Position numbers and translations under genes: made by a program. The notes below the pieces were generated by a model. The model worked only from the letters and a program-made list of their open reading frames with translations, did not search any database and was not told where the DNA came from. Shown piece by piece: positions 54,433-64,000 of a stretch of 64,000 nt of DNA (position 1 is the stretch's first letter; every line of letters begins with the position of its first letter). The stretch is from positions 2,294,001-2,358,000 of the forward strand of contig JARFXM010000010.1 of assembly GCA_029532625.1 (NCBI GenBank), in the 5' to 3' direction. Source of the stretch: Lomentospora prolificans. Taxonomy: Eukaryota; Ascomycota; Sordariomycetes; Microascales; Microascaceae.

Positions 54433-55714
54433 ATGGGCCTTCGAAGTCTCCTCATTGCCGCCTTGTCGGCCACAGCTTTCGTCGGAACCTCTGCGCATGC
54501 TGTCCCCCGATGCGAGGAGAGCACGACTTCGGTTGAGCCTACAACTACAGCTACCGCCACCTCTACACCCGCCGTCTGCACCAACTTCGTCGAGAACTAT
54601 AGTTTCGAAGATGGAAACAACGGCTGGACCTTGCAACAGACCCAGATCACGGCTGGCGATCTATCCGTTCCCGCGCAGGAAGGGGATAACTACGTGTGCG
54701 CTGACTCTTTACTATTCCTACACCTAAATGTCTCTCACAATGTTTATTTTCACGTGGCTAATGAGCGCGCCTAGGTTGTTTCCGTTCCGCCGATGGTTCA
54801 CGTGGGGATATGTCTCACGAACCATCCCTTCCATGGAAATTGGCAAGTCCTATAAGCTGAAGTTTTACTGGGGGCTTGGTCAGATGCAGCAGGTCAATGT
54901 GCCTGGCTGTAGGCTCACCGCCAGGCTCAACGATGTGATCATCGGCGATGAGATAACCCTCGCCTTTCAGACGCCCGGCGAGTATCACGAGGAGGAGCGT
55001 ACCCTTGTCCCCACTGTTGCGAACCCAGTCGTGCAGATATATGCTTTGTGCAACCCCTACGCCCCGGCGGAGGTCGACATTCTCCTAGACAACATTTCTA
55101 TTGTCGAGGACCCTTGTGTCGATGAGCCTGTTCCAACCGAGACCCCGACAACGAGCTCTGCGCCGGCAACGTCGACGACAGCGGAGCCCGTCTGCACCAA
55201 CCGTATCTCGAACCCTAGTTTCGAGAGTGGTAAGGACCATTGGACTACTGCCCCTGGTGTTAGCGTCGAGGGCAGTTACCCTCCCGTGTCAGCTCAAGAT
55301 GAGGATTACTACTTGTGAGTTATATCTGACCTGACTTACGGCTGTGATACAAAGAATAACCCTCCAATTTTCCCTAGGTTTGTTACCATGCCAAGCGGCT
55401 ATTCAGCCGCCGTCAGCCAGTCCCTGACAGACGTGGATATCGGCCATTCTTACACTCTGCGATTCTATTATGCACTTGGCGCCTTCCAGAATTTCATCCA
55501 AGGCCGATGTACATTCGCCGTGTATCTTGACGGTGTGCAGCTTGGAGATAGAGTCGAGCCTGTCCCGGGGCCTGTTTCACAGTGGATTGAAGTCGAGAGG
55601 ACTTTGACGCCCGTACATGCTGAGCCTATCTTGTCGTTTACGTCCGAGTGTTATCTTGGCCAGGCTGGATTCCTGTTTGACGGATTTTCTCTCATCGACT
55701 CTGCTTGCCCGTAG
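54433..55714 (+). CDS. secreted two-module protein with CBM4/9-like domains
   Basis: Three exons: 54433-54695, 54775-55314 and 55378-55714. Introns are 54696-54774 (GTGCGC...CCTAG) and 55315-55377 (GTGAGT...CCTAG). There is a signal peptide (MGLRSLLIAALSATAFVGTSAHA), then a Ser/Thr-rich linker, module 1 starting CTNFVENYSFEDGNNGW, a second Thr/Ser/Pro linker (TETPTTSSAPATSTTAEP), and module 2 starting CTNRISNPSFESGKDHW. Each module has the N-x-S-F-E signature of CBM4/9-like jelly-roll folds, a YxLxFYxxLG strand and a C-terminal LLDNISIVEDPC or LFDGFSLIDSAC strand. Each is split by a phase-2 intron at the same spot (after DNYV and DEDYYL), so one module arose by tandem duplication. It is likely a cell-wall or glycan-binding secreted protein. 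No enzyme domain is present. Binding target unknown. Confidence 0.75.
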
Positions 55715-56158
55715 CTGCGGATGGTATAGGGTCTGACCGGAAAGTTTTGTATTCTCAGGACACGAGTCTAGGTGGTATTACATACGAAGCTGCGTGCAAT
55801 GGAATCGGCTGCGGAGACTCTAGGAAATATATTCACAACACCTCGATGACTTTAGATCAGTCCGGCACTAGGGTGATCTCTGTCTTGTGTAGTTTGGCCC
55901 GCAGTCGTCTATCCGTCCCTTCGTGTCTTTCATTCCTAAAATATCTCGTTCCTTGGGTGTCACTCACCCTGAGTCGAATGACGTGACGGAGAGGCAACGG
56001 AATGGTGTGGAGATAAATGTCGAGACCGCTGCAGAGTATTGGTGACCTGAGCAAGCAAAAATGCTTGGCGCTTAATCAAGATTTTAAATTAAAGCCGTGG
56101 CCCCCCCCCATTGTAATAGCCCCGGTTGTTATCCACACTGCAACGATTACTATTCTCG
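55715..56158. other. intergenic between convergent genes
   Basis: About 440 bp of 3' flanks, including an eight-C run at 56101-56108. Nothing else recognised. Confidence 0.4.
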
Positions 56159-57334
56159 TCACGATTCATATTCATCGCGCCCATATGTCTCGTTTAGAGA
56201 CACGTGTGTGATTTTATTCCCGCTTTCCATCCTAACCCAGGATTCAACCGTCATACCATCGTCACCACCGGGCTTAAAAGAGAGTGCAAGCACCCGTGCG
56301 CCGCGGTCCCAGGTACCATAACCTCCGTATCCAGTATGCTTTGCAAAGCACAACAAGGGCGCCCGTGTAACGTTGTCTATTTCCGGCCAGGTGCTACACC
56401 ACGAGTCTCCATGGTCATGGCCCACGTGTATGCTATGCAATCCCTCCGTCGCTTTGAGGGCTGCCACGAACGCGCTATCTTCCGTACCCTTGCCCTGTAT
56501 AGCAACAGGCACGTCCTCATTCAATCCCGGGAATTTTCGGGGGTCAAGAGAGGCCTGGGCGGATAGGAAGACGTGAGGCGGGATATGTACGAACGCGATG
56601 CTCGGGATGACTCGTCCATACTTTTTCTTGAGTTTCTTCTGTGATTTTGTGAACCAGGCTGCAGTTTCGTCGGCGACCCAGTTTGGGATATCGTCATCGT
56701 TTGATGGCGAACGTTGATACGAACTGCCTCCGCGGCTATCGAAGAACCACAGGATAACAGCGGGTGCCTTGCGACTGTCGCCATATACTGGGATGTAATA
56801 ATTGGTGATCCCAGGAAGGGACGGTTCCATCCGGTGCGTATAGCACAACTTGTGGCGTCTTTCGGCGCGGTAGATGGATTCCCGGGAGAGATTGAATTTG
56901 GAATCGTGGTTTCCGTACGTAGACGCCCAGGGCGTACCGGTATTCAGGAGCGGTTGAACGATTTGATCGACGTATGCCGAACTGTTTTGGCGAAAAGTAT
57001 TCTCGCCCGTAATCAGGTCGCCGTTGATGACTACAAAGTCAGGTTCTTCATAGCTGAGAATATTATTCATGACTCGGGTAGAGTTGATGTCTTGGTCGAT
57101 TCCCCAGCCATGCTCCTCTTCCCCGAAATGTAGATCAGAGAATATGGCTATGGAGAACGTGTTTTCTCTTGTCAGCGAAAGGGCTGAATGTGAATGGGAC
57201 AGGTCCGGCGCCCACCGACGACTCAGTGAGGCGACCGTCGCCCAGATGCTGAACGCAGACAGCATAACTATTGAGCTGAGCGCGATGTCCTTCGGCGGTC
57301 GCGCGATACGTTGAAGCCACGGTTGGGGTTTCAT
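56159..57334 (-). CDS. membrane-anchored calcineurin-like metallophosphoesterase
   Basis: Single-exon minus-strand gene of 391 aa. The ATG at 57334 is used because the frame upstream has only a non-ATG codon. A hydrophobic segment near residues 15-33 (DIALSSIVMLSAFSIWATVA) is a signal anchor. The metallophosphoesterase metal-site motifs appear in order: FSDLHFGE (D-x-H), VVINGDLITGE (GD), YGNHDSKFN (GNHD), AFVHIPPH, and SIHVGHDHGDSWC (GH-x-H). SIRE/AE-rich and FxxHTGYGGYGTWDRGARV segments resemble fungal Dcr2-like phosphatases of the secretory pathway, which remove phosphates from proteins or small molecules. Potential N-glycosylation sites follow the anchor. All metal ligands are present, so it should be active. 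Length is somewhat short for Dcr2 itself (about 580 aa), so it belongs to a shorter fungal relative. Confidence 0.85.
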   Translation of the reverse strand: MKPQPWLQRIARPPKDIALSSIVMLSAFSIWATVASLSRRWAPDLSHSHSALSLTRENTFSIAIFSDLHFGEEEHGWGIDQDINSTRVMNNILSYEEPDFVVINGDLITGENTFRQNSSAYVDQIVQPLLNTGTPWASTYGNHDSKFNLSRESIYRAERRHKLCYTHRMEPSLPGITNYYIPVYGDSRKAPAVILWFFDSRGGSSYQRSPSNDDDIPNWVADETAAWFTKSQKKLKKKYGRVIPSIAFVHIPPHVFLSAQASLDPRKFPGLNEDVPVAIQGKGTEDSAFVAALKATEGLHSIHVGHDHGDSWCSTWPEIDNVTRAPLLCFAKHTGYGGYGTWDRGARVLALSFKPGGDDGMTVESWVRMESGNKITHVSLNETYGRDEYES

Positions 57335-57865
57335 GTGCCTTTTCAAGAGCCCGTCATTTCATTTTGACGTGCGATGTGGATGGAGGAGATGTGAGGTTGG
57401 GGAAGGGGCGGAGGGGGTGGCCCAGAACTTCAAAGCGGCCAATCATAGTCCGACGTTACATCACGGGTCGGTCGCACAGTCGAACTTGCTCGGTTCTACC
57501 AAGGTAGTTACCACGAGAGAGATCATAAAGATTCAAAATACCATAGAAATATTAGTGAATGACCTTCAAAGTAGCTCCAACCATAGATGTGGAGAGGTGT
57601 TCAGATATTCCGAAATAGGGCAAACATCGAGCGGAAATACGACGGTAATCATCCTAGTGTTTCTGAAGCTCGGGATCTATGAACGATCTCAGTACTCGGC
57701 AATATGCCTTCTTGAGTTCAATTTGCTCTTGCGAAGTCGGACGACTCGCCGACCCTTCTCGGGCTTGCCAACTTTCCTCGGTTTCAACCAGCGATGCTTC
57801 TGGGTCTGTACCCGTCACGTCGGCGAATTTATATGACCTGCACTCCGTGTTCGCCCAACCGGTAG
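57335..57865. other. intergenic
   Basis: About 530 bp between two minus-strand genes, with the promoter of the phosphoesterase at the left. No gene recognised. Confidence 0.5.
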
Positions 57866-58480
57866 CTATAGCAGAGTCAGTCCAGGGTCAAAGGAACGGT
57901 GGAACATCTCGAGCACACCTCCTGTTGGTTTAAGGCCGTGAAAGTCCTCCGTGATGAAGTGCAGAATAGCGCCGTGCGATACAATCACCACGTGATCATC
58001 GTCCGTGGTATCGCGAAGGGCTTCTCGGAGAGCCAGCCGCGCGGCCCTGGCTCGCGTGGTGAGTTCGTGCTCCTTGTCCGCCCAGGTCGTCCATTTGGCC
58101 GCAACATCCCAGCCCGGCTGAAGATGGGCCAGGTCGACAAGGCCCGAGAATTCCTCCACGAGGACCGAATCCTCCGAGCCCGTATCGCAAGGCATGTCCG
58201 ACACCTCTCGCATCTCGGGCAACGCTACAATCTTTAGGCGTTTTTTCACAGCGGGATCGCCTTCCACGTAGCCGAAGGATAAAAGACAGGTGTATATAGC
58301 CCGTCGAAGCGGTGAGGCGAACAGGCGGGTCACCCGGTCATGGTGTTGAAATCGGGATCTAAGGACTGCGCATTGCTCCTTACCCAAATCGGTCAGGAGT
58401 GGATCTAGGATTGACTCGTTCTCCCGACAGAGATTGTGAAGGCCTTGGGCGTGGCGGACGAGGTGGATTGTGGCACTCAT
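57866..58480 (-). CDS. histidine phosphatase (phosphoglycerate-mutase-like)
   Basis: Single-exon, 204 aa. The start MSATIHLVRHAQGLHN places the catalytic His in the RHxQ/RHG motif at the very N-terminus. FASPLRRAIYTCLLSF provides the second Arg region, then an acid Glu in LPEMREVSD. The second catalytic His lies in VVIVSHGAILHFI. This is the fungal 'phosphoglycerate mutase family' group, whose members dephosphorylate sugar phosphates or other small substrates and are not glycolytic mutases. No signal peptide, so it is cytosolic. Intact frame. Substrate unknown. Confidence 0.88.
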   Translation of the reverse strand: MSATIHLVRHAQGLHNLCRENESILDPLLTDLGKEQCAVLRSRFQHHDRVTRLFASPLRRAIYTCLLSFGYVEGDPAVKKRLKIVALPEMREVSDMPCDTGSEDSVLVEEFSGLVDLAHLQPGWDVAAKWTTWADKEHELTTRARAARLALREALRDTTDDDHVVIVSHGAILHFITEDFHGLKPTGGVLEMFHRSFDPGLTLL

Positions 58481-59150
58481 TCTCCCGGTTATGAAAACCC
58501 TGGCATTTGTTAACTAGCTGCTGAGTCTTATCGTGAACCAACCCAGACCCCAGGTACCGACTGAGACTATATATTACCAGGCACGTACCATCAAGCTGAA
58601 GTAAGCGACCAACTCGCTGCGCAGCACTAGTGCATCGTGGTGAGTGGTTGCAGCGCTATTATGTTAGATCGAAGCATTTTTGGCTCGTTTCTGTCTTGCA
58701 ATTGGGCGCCCTTCTGGGGTCGTGACACTTGTCATTCTGGACCCAAACTACTGGTCACCTTGGGATGATTGGCTCTTCTCCAGAAGCTTAGCCGATAGAT
58801 TACGAACAGGGGTCAAGGGCCACCTACGGGCCAACTTCTAAGTGACCATCGCCCGGTGGCACACGCCGAAGTGTTTGACTCATAGTGCCGTACAAGCCAC
58901 ACCGCCAAGTCAGGGGATTCCTGTGGGGCCTCGCATGCGGTCACCATCCAGATCGCCATCCGTGGATACAGCTACAAGGGACAGAATCGGCCATGCGAAG
59001 AGAATAAACGATCGATTGCGCATTTTTCAAGATGACGGGCGGGCCTCAGACCGGTTGTAAGATTAGATCACATTGCTTGTATTCTGTTTCTGCCAATCCT
59101 GCCATATATAACCTACTGCTTACGCTCCTAGCACCATATACATTCGCAGC
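58481..59150. other. intergenic
   Basis: About 670 bp, promoter side of the histidine phosphatase and 3' flank of the EF-hand-like gene. Nothing else seen. Confidence 0.5.
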
Positions 59151-60107
59151 CTAGTAGTAGACATACCGAATATTAGGAATGAGATTAATTGCCGCCCGTT
59201 GCCCCTGTTCTTCAAGTTGATGCTGCGTCGCGACCGCATTCAACCTCGACTGCGCAGCACTGCTGCACCGCGCCGCACTCTCGTCAATACGCTGCTGCAA
59301 TTGGTGGGGCCGAGTTGCAGGCAAAAGATATCGCGGAATCGGGCCCTTCTCCGGATAAACGCTGTAGACGCGCAGCGCATTGTTCAACCCGCCGATATAC
59401 AAGTCCGGATCAGCAGCGTACTCGACTGACAGGTAGTCGGTGAAGCCTGCCAGGCTCAACAGGGGCATGCCGCCGTAAGGAAGCTGGCTGCGATCGGGGT
59501 TACGCACGGCGACCTTGTGGTCGAAGTAGAATCCTTCCAGCGCGGCTTTGAGCTCGTAGTCGGCCATATCTTCGGCCGTGTACATTGCGTTGCCTTTGCG
59601 GCTCCTCTTCCCTAGTTTGAGGTTTCGATGTTAATATCGCTCCATGTTCAGCGTCTAAAATCTCGGTTATGGCAACGAAGAGCTTCACGTACAGACGTTG
59701 TCATCCAGAGCAAAGTTGCTATTATCGAGGAAACTAGAGAAGGCCTCCGGAGTAATGTACCCGGTTCCTTGAGGATCGAGTTTAGTGAAAAATTCCCTCG
59801 CTAGGGCCTCGAACGCCGGGGTTGGGCGCCCATTGGTGTAGAAGAGGTGCTCGGTCCACGATGACGACGGCGGAGGCACGGGCTGCTGGGGTGGCGGCGG
59901 AAACCCTGGAGGCGGCGAACTGTAGTACTGTTGCTGCTGGGGAGGCGGCTGGTAATACTGCTGCTGACCGGGTTGGGGCGGGGGCGGATAGTACTGCTGT
60001 TGAGGTGGAGGGGGGTAGTGCTGCTGATAGTGCTGTGACGGTGCCGACTGCGAAGACCCCATTTCATAACCAGGTGGGCGTGGTGGAATAGGAGGCGGAC
60101 CATACAT
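59151..60107 (-). CDS. Pro/Gln/Tyr-rich protein with a degenerate EF-hand-like motif
   Basis: Two minus-strand exons, 60107-59693 and 59611-59151, joined by intron 59692-59612 (GTACGT...CTAG), about 291 aa. The first ~85 residues are low-complexity (QQYYPPPPQ-type repeats) and likely disordered. KLDPQGTGYITPEAFSSFLD (about residues 109-128) resembles an EF-hand loop but lacks the last Glu, so calcium binding is doubtful. The second exon, with NAMYTAEDMADYELKAALEGFYFDHKVAV then GGMPLLSLAGFTDYLSVEYAADPD, looks like the DUF-type domain found in fungal proteins with an N-terminal PQ-rich region. A tail rich in Gln, Ala and Arg ends at RYVYY. I know no function; a scaffold or endocytic adaptor role would be a guess. 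Confidence 0.75.
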
Positions 60108-62089
60108 ACTGGTAGTAGGTGTCCAACAACAGATCGATCGACCTTGACAGGTAGATCTCGGGAAGGTATGGTTTGAGTAAGGGGTCTGGAGCCCCGATGA
60201 GTTACTATCGTGGTGCTCAGAAGGAGGCCAAGCGCTCAGCCTCAGAACGGTTTCCCAAATGGCGCGACACGTGACCGAGGCCCACGGGTCGCGGTTGGCC
60301 TCAGCCGCAGAGACTATTGATATCCTGCAACGGGTTTAAGACGAAATGGGGAATAATTAAGCAGTGTTGCGGCCTGATATGGTAATAATGGCTGGTTAAG
60401 GCTCGGCTTGCGACGCCAGGCGATAAGCTTTTATGTGATAAGCCAGGCATAAAAGCTATTTACACGTCGGCTGGGCGTGTTCTCCACGACCAGCGCTGAC
60501 AAAAGACCACCAGAAACAAACTCTCGGGTTTTCGCTCCGCATTATCAGGGACAATTAGGCGAGCGCGTAATTAACCCCTTGCAGTGAAGCGAAGCTCATC
60601 CGAGAGTGCCACCCATGGCGCGAACCATTTGACGCATTTTGACTCGATCGAAATGCTTGTCCATAAAGTCCCCTACGAGCCATCCCCCCACCCACAAATA
60701 CGTTTGGCTGAATTAGGGAGATTTTGAGGTGTAGTAAGATAGTCTACGCAATGTAGGTAGTAATAATACGTAAATTGAAGAACAATAATGAAAATAGGAA
60801 AGAATACGCTTGTCCGAGTTCCCCCTTCTTCGGGGTACAAGAGCTGAACCTCGACAGACCAGCAACCTCTCACTGGCCTACAGTATATCGACTTGCATTT
60901 ACAGTTATGAAGCTTCATCTTTCTAACTTCCAATTAGGGCCCAGGTCTTTACGGAACGCGACTGTAATGATGTCACTTAAGGTTGACACCAGGGAACTTA
61001 GACAGGATGAGGTATCACGGACACTACAAGGAGAACGTTTGGATTTCAATCGCTGAATTGTAGTCAGGGCTTCGGCTTAGAGAGCGATCAGGACAACTGC
61101 CCGTTCCCAAGCGTCCCTTTTCCATTCAAGACGTTCTCTGTCTATGGGGAACTATTCAATTCCATTGCATGACGGTGTGGGTGTTCACCCGCAGACCCGG
61201 CAGATTCAACGCCAGTTCGGTCGGCGCCACACGGCCACCGTAAGGAAATGCGATCTTCGTGGAAAGGGAGTGCTCTCTGTCCCTAACGGATACTCCCGGG
61301 ATACGCTCCTTATACACTGGCTAGGAATATCTATGTATTTGATGGCCAGGTCCTCCTCATATGCGATAGGGATAAAACCAAGGCTCTAAGGGGAATTGCG
61401 CGGAGGGTGGCGCGGTTCCTGTCTGATGATTTGGATAAGCTTTTAGTAACGTTTCTAGTATGGGTTAATCCACCAGCCCAGTAGAGACTTAGATGAATTC
61501 GTCATGGTAGAAACACTTCTCCCTACACCCACCACCACGACGACATCCTTCTGAAAGTGGTCGTGACAGCTCCCTGTATTACTGAGCTGTAGTGGGCCAA
61601 TGACATGCTATCCCTATTTCCCGATGACAAGGAGCCCGTCCCTAGACAAGATGTGAGCGGAATTGCCGTCACCGCTCCTAACAATAGCGCCTTCAAGCCT
61701 AGGGATGAGGTCTACTGCCGTATTCATGCAGACCACCCCGGAGGGGCACGCGGGTATACCCTTGTGCGAGAAGGAGAACTTTCTCTGAAACCGAAAACAC
61801 TTAACTGGAGCCCCAGTACTGCGGTCCCTCTTAGCACCCTCACCGCTTTCCAGACTCTTTTCATACATAGGTCCCTTGACTTCACTGCTCTATTTAGTAA
61901 CGGGGCCGCCAAGAAGCAGAACACTGAGAAGTACCCTAACTAAAGTCTCACACCATAGGATAGTTATTTCTTATAGGCTCAATACCCTTCGTACTTCGAT
62001 GCAAATTCATTATGGGGCCGAAGCCTAGAAGATCATTCAGGCCTTTGGCGAGGCATCTTCTCACCCAAAGAATTCAGAACTAGGGACTA
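60108..62089. other. 2-kb stretch without an accepted gene
   Basis: The left part is the promoter of the EF-hand-like gene. Beyond it only short overlapping frames occur, none with a family feature. Confidence 0.5.
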
Positions 62090-62672
62090 GGTTACCGAAG
62101 AACGATACCTTCTACAGCATGCTGCAGTATGAATGATGAAGAAGCCAAAATGTATCGTTCTAAGCAAGATCATTACTTTAGGCCCCAATTCTTAAGAACG
62201 GGATCACTTACGCAAGTGGAATCTGAGGCCAAACAGCTACGCCCCTCCACGGATCTGCAATGTAACCCTCGTAGTTGGCTCCCTTGTACCAAGATGCTCC
62301 CAAGTCCTCGATCATCATCCAAACGGCTGCACAGACACAGAGGGTAGTAGTAGCGAGATCTAGCAGCATGTACAGCCAGGGCGGAGGTCTAGCAAAACGT
62401 CGCGTCCGGTCTAAAAGCAGAAAGCTCCCAGTAATGTTGGAAAAAATAAATCCAGTCCGCCTTGAGAATTCAAGACACAAGTTAGCTCACGTAGTTGCAC
62501 CCCGATTGATGTATTTGGACGGACAAACCGAAATGTATCCTATATCCAGGGTCTCTCCAAACCGAGTAGTACAGTAGATGTGTAGTCCTAGCGTCACGAG
62601 CCTACAACAGATCGTGAGGGCTCTAAAGGAGATCTGTAGCAGCGCACTATGCGCTGGAGCCCTTGGTCGCAT
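62090..62672 (-). pseudogene. small four-helix membrane protein (MARVEL-like), with in-frame stop
   Basis: The minus-strand ATG at 62672 opens MRPRAPAHSALLQISF, then ALTICCRLVTLGLHIYCTTRF as a first helix. In the same frame, after YINRGATT, a TGA stop at 62494-62496 interrupts, followed by ANLCLEFSRRTGFIFSNITGSFLLLDRTRR and the helix WLYMLLDLATTTLCVCAAVWMM. The frame ends GYIADPWRGVAVWPQIPL, then a GTAAGT donor near 62213 and a possible last exon with IHFGFFIIHTAACC. Spacing and helix count recall fungal MARVEL-type proteins. CGA to TGA is a typical single C-to-T change, so the stop may be a recent point mutation. A 30-base intron (GTGAGC...TCAAG) could also remove it, but that is shorter than any other intron here. 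Confidence 0.4.
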
Positions 62673-64000
62673 TTTCTTTGTCTGCTTGTTGAATGCCGAT
62701 GGAAAAAACGCGAGAGTTTAGCTCACATAGGTATGGTAAAGGTTAACTTTGAGAAACCACGGGTATAAATGCCTCAGAACCAACACGAATCCGTTATATG
62801 CTGTCATGACGATTATGTCCGTACTTGAGGGGTAGCCATATTGCTGTATTGTGGCTTGCTTCGCACGGCTATATTAGGCAAGCATTACTTCATTTTCTGG
62901 TTAATTTTGTAGTTGGTTTCCATCTGTTATTTTATTCCATGCTATGTTGCACATACCCTCGTTATGACACCGACAGAACGGATTGGCTGTGTCTTTTCAT
63001 TTCGGCTGCGGATGTGCAACTGTGAGGGCAGTTAGTGAGCCCTTTATTCACAGGCAAGAAGAACCCTGGATGCTCCTTGAAACCTGCGGCATATTCATAG
63101 TACATGAATATTTTGACCATGTGGTAGGTCATGCTGACTTTGATGGTAGCCTCCACGAAAAGGCTATGCCAGCGCTTACGAGAACGAGGTAAGAAAGCTC
63201 ATTGTCCAGAGGGAAAATGTCCCCTCTGAGTGTAGAGTGTACCATTGGTTTTTAAGGTCGGCATCTGGATACGAGCGTCGTTCACTGCCGATGCTGTAAT
63301 TTGGTTTCCTAGAGGTCTGTAACTTTCTTATGTACCAGGGGCAAGGATGTCACCAAAGTAATTGGTGCCGATGATGGAACTTACACCCTGCAGCGGCCAT
63401 GCCAGGTAATATACGCTCCGTCCTCCATGAAACTCTCAAAATTTGGCCGGGATACAGGGAACGTCCTGGTCCTCCATACCTCCATCCCATTTGGGCCAAT
63501 CCACATCGCGAGCAATACAAGTCTCGGTTCTAACGATTAAGGACAAAGTTAGTGTCGTTTGAGAACCCTTAGAAAACTGTCGTTAGCATCGCATTACCTC
63601 TGCACCAGCCAGCGATCCTTGTTATGACTGTTCCACAAGTCCAAGTCCCAGTATCACGAGTTTTGGCCACGGAACCGATGGCCATCAGGGTTGATTGGTT
63701 CGCCCGGATCGGTCTCGCGTGGGGTATATGGTGGGAAACCGAGGTCTTCCACTTTGCCACTGGGAACACCGTCACGACGACGAGGACAGGTATTGAACCA
63801 CACCCATGCCTAGCCGCACGAAACCTATTAGTCCAACCATAGACAGCACTTGGTGGCGGGGTGTTGCCTTGTAACGGGCTCAGTGGTACTTGCGTGGTCA
63901 TCGATGACTTGCGTGGCCATCGATGGGACCAGAGCCAACCATGTCGGCTCGAGTCATGCCCCGTAGAGCGAAAAGTGCACGTTGGGTATACTTGCTGCCG
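62673..64000. other. right-edge region with decayed coding pieces
   Basis: A minus-strand piece around 63410-63530 reads TETCIARDVDWPKWDGGMED and QDVPCIPAKF, with frame changes and a stop before a continuation ending at a GTAAGT site near 63390. No family was recognised. The rest shows nothing supportable. Confidence 0.35.

Noticed and set aside
1..64000. CRISPR arrays, bacterial operons or Shine-Dalgarno sites
   Set aside because: No regularly spaced repeats were seen, and the intron-containing genes show the DNA is eukaryotic.
1..64000. A secondary-metabolite gene cluster
   Set aside because: The oxygenases, transporters and ligase are separated by unrelated genes, and no PKS, NRPS, terpene synthase or cluster regulator was seen.

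Overview
The window reads as nuclear DNA of a filamentous ascomycete (Pezizomycotina; Sordariomycetes is plausible but not shown). The grounds are short GT-AG introns of about 50-120 bp with CTAAC/CTGAC-like branch sites, wide spacers, and a fungal gene set: an AA9 polysaccharide monooxygenase, a hybrid histidine kinase, a siderophore transporter, a fungal TPP riboswitch and a THI5-type thiamine gene. The tRNA-Tyr with an intron after the anticodon is also eukaryotic. Gene models were spliced by hand from frame continuity, splice motifs and family conservation. I ran no database search.

Layout. 1-6.4 kb: the 3' end of a TauD-type dioxygenase, a secreted YcaC-like cysteine hydrolase, a broken isopenicillin-N-synthase-type dioxygenase, and an intact AA9 monooxygenase. 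8.2-8.9 kb: relic of an M3 metallopeptidase. 9.7-14.8 kb: a Dal5-type anion transporter transcribed divergently from a large intronless DUF3604 protein. 15.8-19.6 kb: hybrid histidine kinase with one frame break. 19.7-26 kb: copper amine oxidase, a secreted GH18-like protein and a siderophore-iron transporter. 28.4-31.4 kb: a frame-broken HSL-type esterase and a six-helix membrane protein. 33.0-34.2 kb: an AA9 relic and a secreted repeat protein with Kex2 sites. 35.3-35.6 kb: a perfect 30-bp inverted repeat beside tRNA-Tyr. 37.0-38.5 kb: the riboswitch-controlled thiamine pyrimidine synthase. 38.8-42.8 kb: alpha-galactosidase and a zinc polyol/alcohol dehydrogenase. 44.3-45.9 kb: a peroxisomal acyl-CoA/coumarate-CoA ligase. 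47.9-60.1 kb: two membrane or NTP-binding proteins of unknown role, a two-module secreted protein, a metallophosphoesterase, a histidine phosphatase and a Pro/Gln-rich EF-hand-like protein. 60.1-64 kb is gene-poor and holds decayed coding pieces.

The genes look like accessory nutrition, signalling and secretion functions and do not form one obvious biosynthetic cluster. At least three genes are clearly decayed (2OG oxygenase, M3 peptidase, second AA9), and several more carry single lesions. That suggests a fast-evolving region; a few single indels could instead be assembly errors. The most rewarding places are the DUF3604/transporter pair, the Kex2-repeat precursor, the riboswitch with a decoy upstream ORF, and the 35.3 kb inverted repeat.
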